A stretch of 33,686 bases of DNA. Source: Thermoplasmata archaeon (lineage in GTDB: Archaea; Thermoplasmatota; Thermoplasmata; Thermoplasmatales; Thermoplasmataceae). The DNA lies in contig JAKAWY010000009.1 in assembly GCA_021816745.1 (NCBI GenBank), positions 1 to 33,686 on the forward strand. The letters run 5' to 3'. The notes beneath the pieces were generated by a model. That model was not told where the DNA came from. It was given only the letters and a program-made list of their open reading frames with translations, and did not search any database. This document shows positions 24,851-33,492 of the stretch, piece after piece. Made by a program: the position numbers and the translations under genes. Within the stretch, counting starts at the first letter, position 1. Each line of letters starts with the position of its first letter.

Positions 24851-26602
24851 ATGCTTGGATATTATTTCCTTATGCCATTTGCAGTTTCGATTCTTATTTC
24901 TATATTCCACAGGAAAGCAGGATATATTTCTCTGGCAGTTTCATCCATTATCTTTTTTATTTTTGCATTTACAAGCTTCACATATTTGTCATCCTTCATT
25001 GCCATAAGTTCCATGGTGTGGATATTTGCCTCCATATTCTCAATTTCATACGGAAAAAAATATGGCAGATGGCTGGCCCCGTTATTTTCCCTTACCGTTT
25101 TTGGAATGGCCACAATACTGGTTTCCACCACATACATCCAGTTCATCTCAGGATGGGAGGTGATGTCCATGGCAAGCTATGCTATAATTGGCCTGAACAG
25201 GAAGGACTCTTCTCCTCCCTTTATATTCATGGGGTTCTCAGAGCTCAGTACCATATTCATCATAGCAGGTGCTGCCATTTCATTTTCCTTAACCGGTACC
25301 ATAAGCATTGTATCCACAACTTCGATGATACCAATGGTTCTATTCACACTGGGTGCACTGGTGAAGATGGGCATGGTACCATTCATGATAAGCGAATGGC
25401 TCCCGATTGCACATGGGAATGCACCTGCCAATGCCTCAGCCATATTGAGCGGAACCATGACACTGATGGGAGTCTATTTTATTGTACGGATGATGTTCTT
25501 AAGCCCGTTGAATCCTGTATTTGGAATCATACTGATCACCATTGGTGTGATATCAGTGATTTTTGCATCCCTTTTTGCATATGTTTCAGATTCTCCCAAG
25601 ATGCTGGCCGGTTTCAGCACTGTGGAGAACAATGGTGCCATACTGGCTGCCATTGGATTTTACATGATTGCAGACACACCATTACTCATGGAATTCGCAC
25701 TGGCTACCATTGTGATCTTTGCCCTTTCACATTCCCTTTCAAAATCACTGATTTTTGCCGGAATTGGAGCATCTGGAATGGAATCTTTCCATGGAACAGA
25801 ATCCAGTGGTGATCCCATGCTGAAGGCTGGAATGTTTATGGGGACCGCATCTTTATCCGGACTTTTTCCCACCATAGGGGGCCTGGGCACATGGATGATC
25901 CTTGAAATGTTTTTCATGGGTGCCCTGGAGCCCGGATTCTATGGCATCGTTTCCATAGCTGCGGGTTCAGCCATGGCATTGGGAGAGGGATTTGCCGCTG
26001 CAGCCATGATGAAGGTGCTGAAATTCACTTCCATGGGTAAAATGAAAGATGGAATTGATCCCATGGAGAAACGTACCGTCTATTATATGGGGGTAATACT
26101 GGTGGCCCTTTTTGCAGCATCACCTTTCTTCATCTACAGTAACCTTATTGGAGGCATACCTTCAGTTCTGGTATTCAATGGTTTCACCATACAGTCCATG
26201 TACTCCAGCACTGATTTCGGCCTTATTTCCCCCGATTATGTGTTGTCCATACTGGTTTCCTTCTTCCTGGTCTGGATTATAGTGTTTGGAAGGCCTAAAG
26301 GCAGGATTGTGCCCACATGGAACAACGGGAGGGAGAGTTTTGAGCCGTACAATTCCTATGCATATTCCAACAACATCCGGTTAATGCTAAGAAAAATTCT
26401 CAGGACCGATACCGGCCACATGAGCCAGAGAATTGCCATGGCGGATGTGTTCTGGATATTCACCTTAAGGGTGACAGGGATGTACAAAAAGATTGCAAAG
26501 TTTTTCACTTTGGGGATAATGAACAGTTCCATACGCTGGTACATGGTTTATATGATTGTGGCCTTCGTATTCGTACTGCTTTTCGCAAAATACATGGGAT
26601 AA
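24851..26602 (+). CDS. hyfB: Large antiporter-like membrane subunit (HyfB/NuoL type)
   Basis: The 583-residue protein has about sixteen hydrophobic segments. FISGWEVMSMASYAIIGLNR carries the TM5 glutamate, MVPFMISEWLPIAHGNAPANASAI is the first half-channel motif with its lysine upstream, and LSHSLSKSLIFAGIG the second. A long C-terminal extension after the fourteenth helix ends in two extra helices, a HyfB/NuoL-like feature. It is the distal ion pump of the complex. GGGGTGAG lies 5 nt before the ATG. It is the last gene of the operon; there is a 3-nt gap to the previous gene. Confidence 0.9.
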   Translation: MLGYYFLMPFAVSILISIFHRKAGYISLAVSSIIFFIFAFTSFTYLSSFIAISSMVWIFASIFSISYGKKYGRWLAPLFSLTVFGMATILVSTTYIQFISGWEVMSMASYAIIGLNRKDSSPPFIFMGFSELSTIFIIAGAAISFSLTGTISIVSTTSMIPMVLFTLGALVKMGMVPFMISEWLPIAHGNAPANASAILSGTMTLMGVYFIVRMMFLSPLNPVFGIILITIGVISVIFASLFAYVSDSPKMLAGFSTVENNGAILAAIGFYMIADTPLLMEFALATIVIFALSHSLSKSLIFAGIGASGMESFHGTESSGDPMLKAGMFMGTASLSGLFPTIGGLGTWMILEMFFMGALEPGFYGIVSIAAGSAMALGEGFAAAAMMKVLKFTSMGKMKDGIDPMEKRTVYYMGVILVALFAASPFFIYSNLIGGIPSVLVFNGFTIQSMYSSTDFGLISPDYVLSILVSFFLVWIIVFGRPKGRIVPTWNNGRESFEPYNSYAYSNNIRLMLRKILRTDTGHMSQRIAMADVFWIFTLRVTGMYKKIAKFFTLGIMNSSIRWYMVYMIVAFVFVLLFAKYMG

Positions 26603-26682
26603 TAGATATAGAAATTTATTTATTGATTCCAAGAAACAAAATATTTTTATTCCCCATTCTGTTTTAACAATTGGTCTTGCAT

Positions 26683-26817
26683 ATGGTTAAGAAAAAAGAT
26701 ATCGAGGACCTGTTGGGAGCATCCGACGTGGAAGACATGGACCGGCTCGTTTTTGAGGAAGGAAAAGAAAAAAGAAACTCAGGGAAAAACCCTGTTTCTG
26801 TCTCTAGGAAACAGTGA
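26683..26817 (+). CDS. Possible 44-residue charged small protein, overlapping the aspS 3' end
   Basis: An ATG-TGA frame encodes a hydrophilic peptide starting MVKKKDIEDLLGASDVED and ending [14 protein letters not shown]-like ATATTTTTATTC at 26641-26652 lies about 36 nt upstream, giving a short leader. No Shine-Dalgarno site and no recognisable family. Its last 39 nt lie opposite the aspS end and across the terminator hairpin there, so the C-terminal half could be chance coding. Confidence 0.4.
   Translation: MVKKKDIEDLLGASDVEDMDRLVFEEGKEKRNSGKNPVSVSRKQ
26773..26799 (-). terminator. Hairpin with T-tract at the aspS end
   Basis: AGAAAC-AGGG and CCCT-GTTTCT form a 10-bp stem with a 2-nt bulge and an A5/T5 loop. 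On the minus strand the sequence after the stem is T-rich (TTTTTCTTTTCC), as in an intrinsic terminator. The aspS stop codon (26779-26781) lies within the stem. Confidence 0.55.
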
Positions 26818-28062
26818 AGCTTCCCTTATATTGGGAAGACCCAGAATTACCTGGACAAGCCTTTCCAGCCCAAGTCCCCATCCTGCATGCGGTGGCATTC
26901 CGTACTTGAATGTCCTCAGGTAAAATTCAAAATCATCGCTGTCCAGACCCTTATCCTCAATCCTTCTTTTCAGTTCTGCCGGGTTGTGAACCCTCTGTGC
27001 ACCTGAGGTTATTTCAATTTCCCTGAACTGCAGATCGTAGGATTTGGTATACTCTGGATTATTGTCCAGGAGGGCCGTGTAGAATGGCCTTACTGAAGTG
27101 GGCCAGTCGGTGATGAAATAGAATCCATCGAACTTTTTCCCGATTATCTTGAGCGCCTCATTGTTAAGATCCTCTCCATGGACTGCTGGGTAGCCCTCCC
27201 CCTTCAGGATTTTTATGCATTCCAGGTAAGAAACCCTTGGGAAAGGGGTAACGGGTTTTTCTTTCACCACTGAAAATGAAGATGCATCCCTGACATTTTC
27301 CAGGAAATTTGAAATTCCCTTGGCTATGGCATTTTCCAGCATGTGCATGGCATCGTGATGGTCTGCAAATCCCATTTCAATATCAATGGAGGTGAATTCA
27401 TTGAGGTGCCTTGGCGTATTGTGTTCTTCAGCCCTGAATGCAGGCCCAACTTCAAACACTCTCTCGACGCCTGAGGCCACAAGCATCTCCTTATAAAGTT
27501 GTGGACTCTGGTTCAGGAAAATATTTTTCTCAAAATACTTCACATGAAATAACTCTGCCCCTCCCTCGGTGGCAGCAGAAACAGTCTTTGGGGTCTGCAC
27601 TTCAGTAAAACCCTGGGACATGAGGAAATTCCTGATCCCCCATAGTATTGCGGATTTAGCCTGAAATATCCTCCCAATTTCAGGTTTCCTGAGATCTAAA
27701 AACCTGCTGTTGAATCTGGTATCCATGTCAGTCTCGACATTGTCAGTAATTCCAATGGGGAGTGGCACCTCAGCCATGTTGATCAGTTCAACGGAGGTTA
27801 CCAGTATTTCCCTCCCTATGTTGCTCTGCACCTTTTCCGGTACTGTACCGGTAATTTCAACGACGCTCTCCCTTGACAATGTTTCCAGTTTATGAAAATC
27901 AGGGCAGTCCCTTTTCACAGTGGCCTGCACCAATCCGGTGGAATCCCGTACAATTATGAATGCTATATTCTTCATGAGCCTGATATCCTGGGCCCACCCT
28001 TTTACATGAACCTCTTTCCCCGGCGTTATATTGTCAATATCGGAAATGAAGAAATTTTTCAT
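26779..28062 (-). CDS. aspS: Aspartyl-tRNA synthetase, archaeal type
   Basis: The 427-residue class IIb synthetase charges tRNA(Asp) with aspartate. The N-terminal OB-fold (residues 1-100) binds the anticodon: [21 protein letters not shown]. The catalytic domain shows motif 1 ([16 protein letters not shown]), motif 2 ([25 protein letters not shown]) and motif 3 ([28 protein letters not shown]). No GAD insertion, so archaeal/eukaryotic type. At the OB-fold site where discriminating archaeal enzymes have Trp (GWVW) this one has GWAQ, so it may also charge tRNA(Asn). A TATA-like TTTTTATGC at about 28082-28090 makes the mRNA probably leaderless. Confidence 0.96.
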   Translation of the reverse strand: MKNFFISDIDNITPGKEVHVKGWAQDIRLMKNIAFIIVRDSTGLVQATVKRDCPDFHKLETLSRESVVEITGTVPEKVQSNIGREILVTSVELINMAEVPLPIGITDNVETDMDTRFNSRFLDLRKPEIGRIFQAKSAILWGIRNFLMSQGFTEVQTPKTVSAATEGGAELFHVKYFEKNIFLNQSPQLYKEMLVASGVERVFEVGPAFRAEEHNTPRHLNEFTSIDIEMGFADHHDAMHMLENAIAKGISNFLENVRDASSFSVVKEKPVTPFPRVSYLECIKILKGEGYPAVHGEDLNNEALKIIGKKFDGFYFITDWPTSVRPFYTALLDNNPEYTKSYDLQFREIEITSGAQRVHNPAELKRRIEDKGLDSDDFEFYLRTFKYGMPPHAGWGLGLERLVQVILGLPNIREASLFPRDRNRVFP

Positions 28063-28158
28063 CTCATGGGTATGCTCTAAGCATAAAAACCTTTTTCCAG
28101 CGTTCCGGGTGGATCTCTAAATGAGAATTATATATATTCGATTTTCATATTTGCATTT

Positions 28159-29508
28159 ATGAACTGGAAGGTCGCTTTATTCACAATCCTGCTTATTGCC
28201 ATGGTTATGATTGGGGCTCTGACAATGACCATATGGGGAAACAGCCAACCACATTCTTCTTCAATTGCAACTTATAAATCCATGACCACAAACAAGAACC
28301 TGCTGGTTATAAATCTTAACGAGCAGATTGATCCAGGATCTGAAAGCATGGTAACCGGGGCTCTTTCCGGGTTGAACAAGAACACTACGGCTGCCGTGGT
28401 CATAGAGATGAATACTCCCGGTGGTTTGTTGAGCTGTATGCTCCAGATGGTGTCCAGCATAAACCAGACAGAGGCACTGGGCATTCCGGTGTACACATAT
28501 ATTGTTCCCGATGGCCTTGGAGCATCAGCTGGCTCATACATAGCCATGGCCACCCAGAGCATATGGATGGGGCCAGGTTCTGAGATCGGCCCGTCCACAC
28601 CCATTGTGGTGGGTGGTACAAGCCTGGAGGAAAATCATACACTCAACGGAATGGAGGCATTGATGACTTCCCTGGCCCAGACACATGGGAGAAACGTTAC
28701 TGCTGCTGCAGGAATGGTATACAAGGACATTGCCTATAATTATCAGCAGGCACTTTCCGTGGGAATTTCCAATGGAATAGCCAACAATTTTTCTGCATTT
28801 CTAGCTGACAACAATCTTTCCACATATAACCAGAATGTTGTTTCAGAGTCTGTTTATGATCAGTTCCTCAGCTTCCTGAGCAATTCCATAGTGGATGGTA
28901 TACTGATCTCCATGGGGTCGCTGGCCATCCTGCTTGATCTTTACCACAGGACTCTTTTCCTCACCGTGACTGGACTGGTCCTGATCATTCTTGGACTTCT
29001 CGGAGCCCAGTTAATAGATGCATCCATAGTGGGAATAATGCTGTTGATCATCGGTTCAGGGTTGATTCTTCTTGAATTCAAGACTTCCCATGGCATTGCT
29101 CTTCTTTCAGGAATCTCAGTGGATATATTCGGGACTTTCCTTCTGGCGTCCCCCACCTATGATATTTCCTATCAGCCTTATGCAGGATCTTATTCTCCAT
29201 CCCCTGTAACGGGCCAGTTTGTTGTATATGGAATAGCCATAATAGTCATTGGGCTGTTTATTGCATATTATCTCCACCGGATAGTGAAATCGCAGATAGG
29301 TAAGCCAAACACCGGCTGGGAATCTCTCATACATACTCATGGTATAGCTGACACTGACATTGAGAAAGAGGGATGGGTATCCATTGACGGAGTAAGATGG
29401 AAAGCCATAGCCTATGATAACGAAAAGATCTCAAAGGGAGATCCCATAGTTGTCATTGGTATCAAGAATCTTACCCTGACTGTGAAAAAAGACGGAGAAG
29501 GCCAATGA
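28159..29508 (+). CDS. NfeD-like membrane protein with ClpP-class (SppA-like) protease domain
   Basis: The 449-residue protein starts with a signal anchor (about 5-25). A ClpP/crotonase-like domain follows, VVIEMNTPGGLL and GLGASAGSYIA with Ser123 as nucleophile, PGSEIGPSTPI; then four hydrophobic segments (about 250-385), and a C-terminal OB-like NfeD domain (GWVSIDGVRWKAIAYDNEKI). Such proteins cleave or quality-control membrane proteins, often with a stomatin partner, which is not seen here. The Lys of the Ser-Lys dyad is not evident where I would place it (His160 there). A TATATATA-like element at 28125-28134 gives a leaderless start. It overlaps the ROK gene by 4 nt. Confidence 0.85.
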   Translation: MNWKVALFTILLIAMVMIGALTMTIWGNSQPHSSSIATYKSMTTNKNLLVINLNEQIDPGSESMVTGALSGLNKNTTAAVVIEMNTPGGLLSCMLQMVSSINQTEALGIPVYTYIVPDGLGASAGSYIAMATQSIWMGPGSEIGPSTPIVVGGTSLEENHTLNGMEALMTSLAQTHGRNVTAAAGMVYKDIAYNYQQALSVGISNGIANNFSAFLADNNLSTYNQNVVSESVYDQFLSFLSNSIVDGILISMGSLAILLDLYHRTLFLTVTGLVLIILGLLGAQLIDASIVGIMLLIIGSGLILLEFKTSHGIALLSGISVDIFGTFLLASPTYDISYQPYAGSYSPSPVTGQFVVYGIAIIVIGLFIAYYLHRIVKSQIGKPNTGWESLIHTHGIADTDIEKEGWVSIDGVRWKAIAYDNEKISKGDPIVVIGIKNLTLTVKKDGEGQ

Positions 29509-30503
29509 TCGTAGGCTTTGATGTGGGTGGTTCAAAAATATCCCTTTTTCTTTCTTCCAGGGATGGAAGAATTCTCTATCGTGACCGTGTAAGGACTCCC
29601 GCCATGGGCGATCCCATGGATCTGGTGGATACCCTGGCAGGGATGACACGGATCGCAGAAGAGAGATCAGGAACTCCTGCAGAGATCATTTCCATTGCTT
29701 TCGCAGGTGCAGTGGATGGAAAGAGTGGCGTGATTCACGCCTCTCCGAATCTATTTGGTGGAAAGGAGATTCCAATATCCTCCATAATGGAGGATCTCCT
29801 TGGGAAATCTGTTTATGTTGAAAATGATGCGACCGCTGTGGCCATCTCTGAGAAGATATTCGGGGTGGGGAAGCAATTCTCAAACTATATCTACCTCTCA
29901 CTTAGCACAGGGATAGGTGGTGGAATATTTGCCAACAACCACATTTACAGGGGTGCCCTGGGAATGGCTGGAGAATTCGGGCACATGAAAGTGGTGGAAA
30001 AAGGGAGGCTCTGTGGATGCGGAAGGAATGGATGCCTTGAGTCGGAGGCTGGCGGGAGGGCCATTGCAAATATCCTTGAGGAAGAGAATTACAGGGAAAA
30101 ATCCCCATATCTTGCAAAAATACCTGGAAGGGCTCTGGAGGCACTGGATCTATTCGAGGGGGCAAAGGCGGGAGACAAGGTTTGCATTAAACTGGCAGAA
30201 AGTATAGCGTATAAAATTTCATCAGGCATAGCGAGCCTGGCAAACATCTTTGATCCTGAGGCCATAATGCTGGGTGGTGGCCTTTCAAATTCCAAAGAAT
30301 TCATATTTGACAAGGTCAGGGAAACGGTTCCGAAACTCATGTCAACACTTGGGAGGAATCTGCTATTTTATCACACATCCCCGGAGATCATGGAGCTTTC
30401 TCCCCTTGCAGTGGTTCTCTATGAAGAGCAGATTCCAGGGTTCAATATTGAGAGAATTGTCAGGGAAATGAGGGCTAAAACATCAGGGAAGGCCACATTC
30501 TGA
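29505..30503 (+). CDS. ROK-family sugar kinase (glucokinase-like)
   Basis: The 332-residue protein has ROK hallmarks: phosphate-1 loop IVGFDVGGSKISL at the N-terminus, ENDATAVAISE with the substrate/catalytic aspartate, STGIGGGIF, GEFGHMKV and the zinc site CGCGRNGCLE, then ANIFDPEAIMLGGGLS at the adenosine site. It probably phosphorylates glucose or another hexose with ATP in the cytoplasm; exact sugar not decidable. The ATG overlaps the nfeD stop, so they are co-transcribed although the functions are unrelated. Confidence 0.88.
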   Translation: MIVGFDVGGSKISLFLSSRDGRILYRDRVRTPAMGDPMDLVDTLAGMTRIAEERSGTPAEIISIAFAGAVDGKSGVIHASPNLFGGKEIPISSIMEDLLGKSVYVENDATAVAISEKIFGVGKQFSNYIYLSLSTGIGGGIFANNHIYRGALGMAGEFGHMKVVEKGRLCGCGRNGCLESEAGGRAIANILEEENYREKSPYLAKIPGRALEALDLFEGAKAGDKVCIKLAESIAYKISSGIASLANIFDPEAIMLGGGLSNSKEFIFDKVRETVPKLMSTLGRNLLFYHTSPEIMELSPLAVVLYEEQIPGFNIERIVREMRAKTSGKATF

Positions 30504-30677
30504 ATATAATTTATAATGTTTTTCAAAATTAATATATATTGTTAAGAAGATTTCATGGCACTTAACTGGTGTTTCATGATATATTAACTTTTAATATGAT
30601 TTTCGAACCTATCCAGATGCCAACTTTCCAGCATCCGGTTTCTACACTTTCCAGACGCTATTTTTAGCTCAAAAGAG

Positions 30678-30685
30678 TTATATAA
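30678..30685 (+). promoter_or_regulatory. TATA element of the FKBP gene
   Basis: TTATATAA lies 36-40 nt before the tandem ATGs at 30718/30721. The spacer 30504-30677 also holds two copies of ACTTTCCAG (30623-30631, 30646-30654), 23 nt apart. Nothing else recognisable is in this 214-nt gap. Confidence 0.5.
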
Positions 30686-30717
30686 CATCTAAAATTACCC
30701 AATAACCTACCGGTGAT

Positions 30718-31476
30718 ATGATGAACGAAGGAGACTTCATAAAGATCACTTTTGAAATGAGGATTGGCACTGACAAGAGATTAGTAGCCACCAATATCGA
30801 GAGTATAGCCAAAGAAAATGATATGTTTGACGAAGAGCAGGATTTCAACGAGATGCCAGTCATTGTCGGCACCAAAGACCTATTTGATGAGATTAACAAA
30901 AGCATTCTTGGAAAGAATGTGGGAGAAGGAGACGAAGTTGAGATAAAATCAGAGAAAGCCTACGGCGAAAGGGATGTAAAGAATATCAAGGTGCATCCAT
31001 ACTCTGAATTCCAGAAAAATAAAATTGATCCTATTCCTGGAAATGAGGTAAGGATTGGAAACAGAAGGGGAAGAGTACTATCAGTAAGCCCTGGAAGAGT
31101 CGTTGTGGATTTTAACCACCCATGGGCAGGAAAGGATGTATTCTACAAGTATACCATTGTTTCAAAAACTGAAGACGATGTGGGAAAAGTCCAGAACATG
31201 ATTCAGCAGCACGTGGGCAAACTCTGGAGTTCGTTCCAGGTTGAAGAGTCAGGGGATAACATAAACGTGACAATTCCTGAGGATATGAAATTCAACATGG
31301 AATGGTTCAACGAGAAGTTTCATGTGATCAACACTGCCAGGGAGCACCTTAAGGGCAAGACCATCGTCTTGATTGAGAAGTATGAACTCAAGGCAGAGGA
31401 AACAAAACCAGAAGCATCTGAATCCAATGCTGAAGGATCATCAAACCAGGATCTCCCAGAAGCAGGAAATGAGTAG
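30718..31476 (+). CDS. Long archaeal FKBP-type peptidyl-prolyl isomerase (SlyD-like)
   Basis: The 252-residue protein begins with an FKBP fold (GDFIKITFEMRIGTDKRLV), an inserted chaperone-flap domain (EKAYGERDVKNIKVHPYSEF to VSPGRVVVDF) and the conserved return strand FNHPWAGKDVFYKYTIV. A further 80-residue C-terminal domain and an acidic Ser/Glu/Asn-rich tail make it the long archaeal form. It catalyses cis-trans proline isomerisation and holds unfolded chains. ATG at 30721 has GGTGA 4 nt upstream, so it may be the real start instead of 30718. It overlaps the methyltransferase gene by 8 nt. Confidence 0.9.
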   Translation: MMNEGDFIKITFEMRIGTDKRLVATNIESIAKENDMFDEEQDFNEMPVIVGTKDLFDEINKSILGKNVGEGDEVEIKSEKAYGERDVKNIKVHPYSEFQKNKIDPIPGNEVRIGNRRGRVLSVSPGRVVVDFNHPWAGKDVFYKYTIVSKTEDDVGKVQNMIQQHVGKLWSSFQVEESGDNINVTIPEDMKFNMEWFNEKFHVINTAREHLKGKTIVLIEKYELKAEETKPEASESNAEGSSNQDLPEAGNE

Positions 31477-32248
31477 TGATAACCCGGCAATACACATAGC
31501 ACTTGTGGAACCTGAAGTTCAGGGAAACATAGGTGCCATTGCCAGGGTAATGAAAAACACCAGTTTTTTTAATCTTGACATTGTGGGTACATCATTTCTT
31601 GATGATGATGCCTACTCAAGAGCCATGGAAGCCAAACCCATACTGGATTCCGCACAATTTTTTCAAAGCATTGAAGATCTGAGGAAAAATTTTGATCTCC
31701 TGATAGCCACATCCTCTGTTCCCTCTTCTAATTTAAAGGATTACAGAAGGCTTCCCATTGAGCCGGAAAAATTCTGGAAGGAGCATTACAATCCCTCCAT
31801 GAGTACATGCATTGTTCTTGGAAGGGAGGGCGATGGACTCAGGAACAGCGAGCTCTCCTTATGTGATTTTTTCATTACCATACCAGGTAACCCTGAATAT
31901 CCGGTCTACAATATTTCACATGCAGCAGCCATCATCATGTACCAGTCCTTGAACCTAAGCCATGAAGCATTTCCGCAAAAAGCCAGGGCCAGTGGAAAAG
32001 AACTATCTATCCTGGTGGGAAGATTCATGGAAATCCTGGAAAAAGTCAACTTTTCAAAGCATAAGAGGCCCGCAACTGAGGTGATGCTGCGGAAACTGTT
32101 TGTCCGATCAGGCCTGCAGAAGTCTGAGTTTGTGAGGATTATGGGGATGTTGAGAAAGATCGACCTCGGAACCGCAGCACTGAAAGATGAAACCAAAAGA
32201 AAACGGGGAGAAGAAAATGAAGTGCATATCAGTAAAAAACCTTATTAA
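31469..32248 (+). CDS. trmJ: SPOUT-family RNA 2'-O-methyltransferase, TrmJ-like
   Basis: The 259-residue protein shows SpoU motifs: EPEVQGNIGAIARVMKN (motif 1), VLGREGDGLRNSEL (motif 2, with the catalytic Arg upstream in the first motif) and IPGNPEYPVYNISHAAAI (motif 3), which form the knotted SAM site. The C-terminal helical part (about 170-250) matches TrmJ/TrMet(Xm32), which methylates the ribose of tRNA position 32. The start ATG at 31469 lies inside the end of the FKBP gene with AGCAGG upstream; earlier in-frame starts would overlap FKBP by about 100 nt. tRNA target is a family inference. Confidence 0.85.
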   Translation: MSSDNPAIHIALVEPEVQGNIGAIARVMKNTSFFNLDIVGTSFLDDDAYSRAMEAKPILDSAQFFQSIEDLRKNFDLLIATSSVPSSNLKDYRRLPIEPEKFWKEHYNPSMSTCIVLGREGDGLRNSELSLCDFFITIPGNPEYPVYNISHAAAIIMYQSLNLSHEAFPQKARASGKELSILVGRFMEILEKVNFSKHKRPATEVMLRKLFVRSGLQKSEFVRIMGMLRKIDLGTAALKDETKRKRGEENEVHISKKPY

Positions 32249-32275
32249 TGCCGTATTATTTATGTGTTACTTCTG

Positions 32276-32653
32276 ATGGTCAAAATGTCGGTAAAAGCGC
32301 AGAATAAATTAAATCAGGATCTTAGGTTTTCTGTTGACAGTCTTCTTAAGATTTCAAGGGAGAACAATTCCCCCATATGGAGGGAAATCGCAGTAGCCTT
32401 AAGCGGCCCTAGGAGGAACTATGCCGCAGTAAATGTTGGGAAATTATCCAAGATATGTAACCAGGACGACGTAATTGTAGTTCCCGGGAAAATTCTGGGA
32501 AGTGGAATATTTGATAAGAAAATCAAGGTTTCATCCCTATTTATCAGTGAAAAAGCATTGAGGAAACTCAGTGAAGCAGGATCAGAATTCATCCCTCTGG
32601 AGAAGCTTGCAGAAGAAAAACCAAAGGGAACTGGAGTAAAAATTATACGGTGA
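32276..32653 (+). CDS. rpl18e: 50S ribosomal protein L18e
   Basis: The basic protein (125 residues from 32276) matches archaeal L18e: WREIAVALSGPRRNYAAVNVGKLSKI, VVPGKILGSGIFDKKIKVS. It heads the L18e-L13-S9-RpoN cluster typical of archaea. A TATA-like CTTATTAATG at about 32240-32249 is roughly 25-30 nt before the ATG at 32276, supporting a leaderless mRNA; ATG at 32285 and GTG at 32264 are alternatives. Confidence 0.93.
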   Translation: MVKMSVKAQNKLNQDLRFSVDSLLKISRENNSPIWREIAVALSGPRRNYAAVNVGKLSKICNQDDVIVVPGKILGSGIFDKKIKVSSLFISEKALRKLSEAGSEFIPLEKLAEEKPKGTGVKIIR

Positions 32654-32658
32654 AATAA

Positions 32659-33084
32659 ATGAAGATTATTGATGCAGGAAACTGTGTTTATGGAAGGTTA
32701 TCCACCATCATTGCCAAGGAGTTATTGAACGGTGAAGAGATTGTTATTGTCAATGCAGCTAAAACTGTAGTTACCGGCAACCCAACCAGTGTGAAGAAGA
32801 AGTTTCTGGAGAGAAGAGACATCGGAAGTGTAAGAAAAGGTCCATACTATCCAAGAGTGCCAAAGGCAATCCTGAAGAGATCCATTGGTGACATGCTTCC
32901 CAAGAAAACCACAAGGGGAAAGGAAGCTCTTAAGAGATGCATGGTGTACGACGGCCTTCCAAAGGAGCTCAAGAATTCTAATATTGAAGTTATTGAAAAG
33001 GCAAGAAATACTAAGATTAGCGGCTTTGTAACCCTGGAAGAAGTTTCAAGGATTATGGGAAAAGAGGTGAAAATAATTGAGTAA
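32659..33084 (+). CDS. rpl13: 50S ribosomal protein L13
   Basis: The 141-residue protein matches archaeal uL13: IIDAGNCVYGRLSTIIAKELL, IVNAAKTVVTGNP, GPYYPRVPKAILKRSIGDMLP and the end region RCMVYDGLP. The short archaeal form of the family. It lies 5 nt after the L18e stop and overlaps the S9 gene by 8 nt, so the four genes are one operon. Confidence 0.96.
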   Translation: MKIIDAGNCVYGRLSTIIAKELLNGEEIVIVNAAKTVVTGNPTSVKKKFLERRDIGSVRKGPYYPRVPKAILKRSIGDMLPKKTTRGKEALKRCMVYDGLPKELKNSNIEVIEKARNTKISGFVTLEEVSRIMGKEVKIIE

Positions 33085-33487
33085 AGAAATACAGAATATA
33101 ATTACCACTGGCAGCAGAAAGACTGCTAAAGCCAGGGCATATACAAAAAAGGGAACTGGAAAGTTCCTTATCAACGGGCTTCCAATAGAACTGTATCCAG
33201 TTGCTATCCTCAGGGAAAAACTTGTGGAGCCAGTCAAACTTATTGGAGACAAGGCAACATCCATGGATGTTGAAATAACCGTGAGCGGTGGAGGAGTTAC
33301 AGGCCAGGTGGACGCTGCAAGGACTGCAATGGCAAAAGGCATTGTGAAATTCCTTGACGATTCCGAAGTGGAAGAGATTTACAGGCAATATGACAGAACA
33401 ATCATGGTCAATGATATCAGGAGAAAGCTCCCGAAGAAACCTCAGGGAAGGGGAGCCAGGGCAAAGAGGCAGAAATCTTACAGGTGA
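33077..33487 (+). CDS. rps9: 30S ribosomal protein S9, TTG start
   Basis: The 136-residue protein matches uS9: TTGSRKTAKARAYTKKGTGKF, VSGGGVTGQVDAARTAMAKGI and the C-terminal basic tail ending RQKSYR, whose Lys/Arg reach the P-site tRNA. No ATG is available near the N-terminus; TTG at 33077 has GAGGTGA at 33064-33070 spaced 6 nt, which fixes the start. The stop codon lies within the GGTGAT Shine-Dalgarno site of rpoN. Confidence 0.95.
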   Translation: MSKEIQNIITTGSRKTAKARAYTKKGTGKFLINGLPIELYPVAILREKLVEPVKLIGDKATSMDVEITVSGGGVTGQVDAARTAMAKGIVKFLDDSEVEEIYRQYDRTIMVNDIRRKLPKKPQGRGARAKRQKSYR

Positions 33488-33492
33488 TTTGA

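Noticed and set aside
24844-25812. 322-codon Cys/His-rich open frame
   Set aside because: It is a shifted frame fully inside the HyfB-like gene, with no family resemblance and unnatural Cys/His content.
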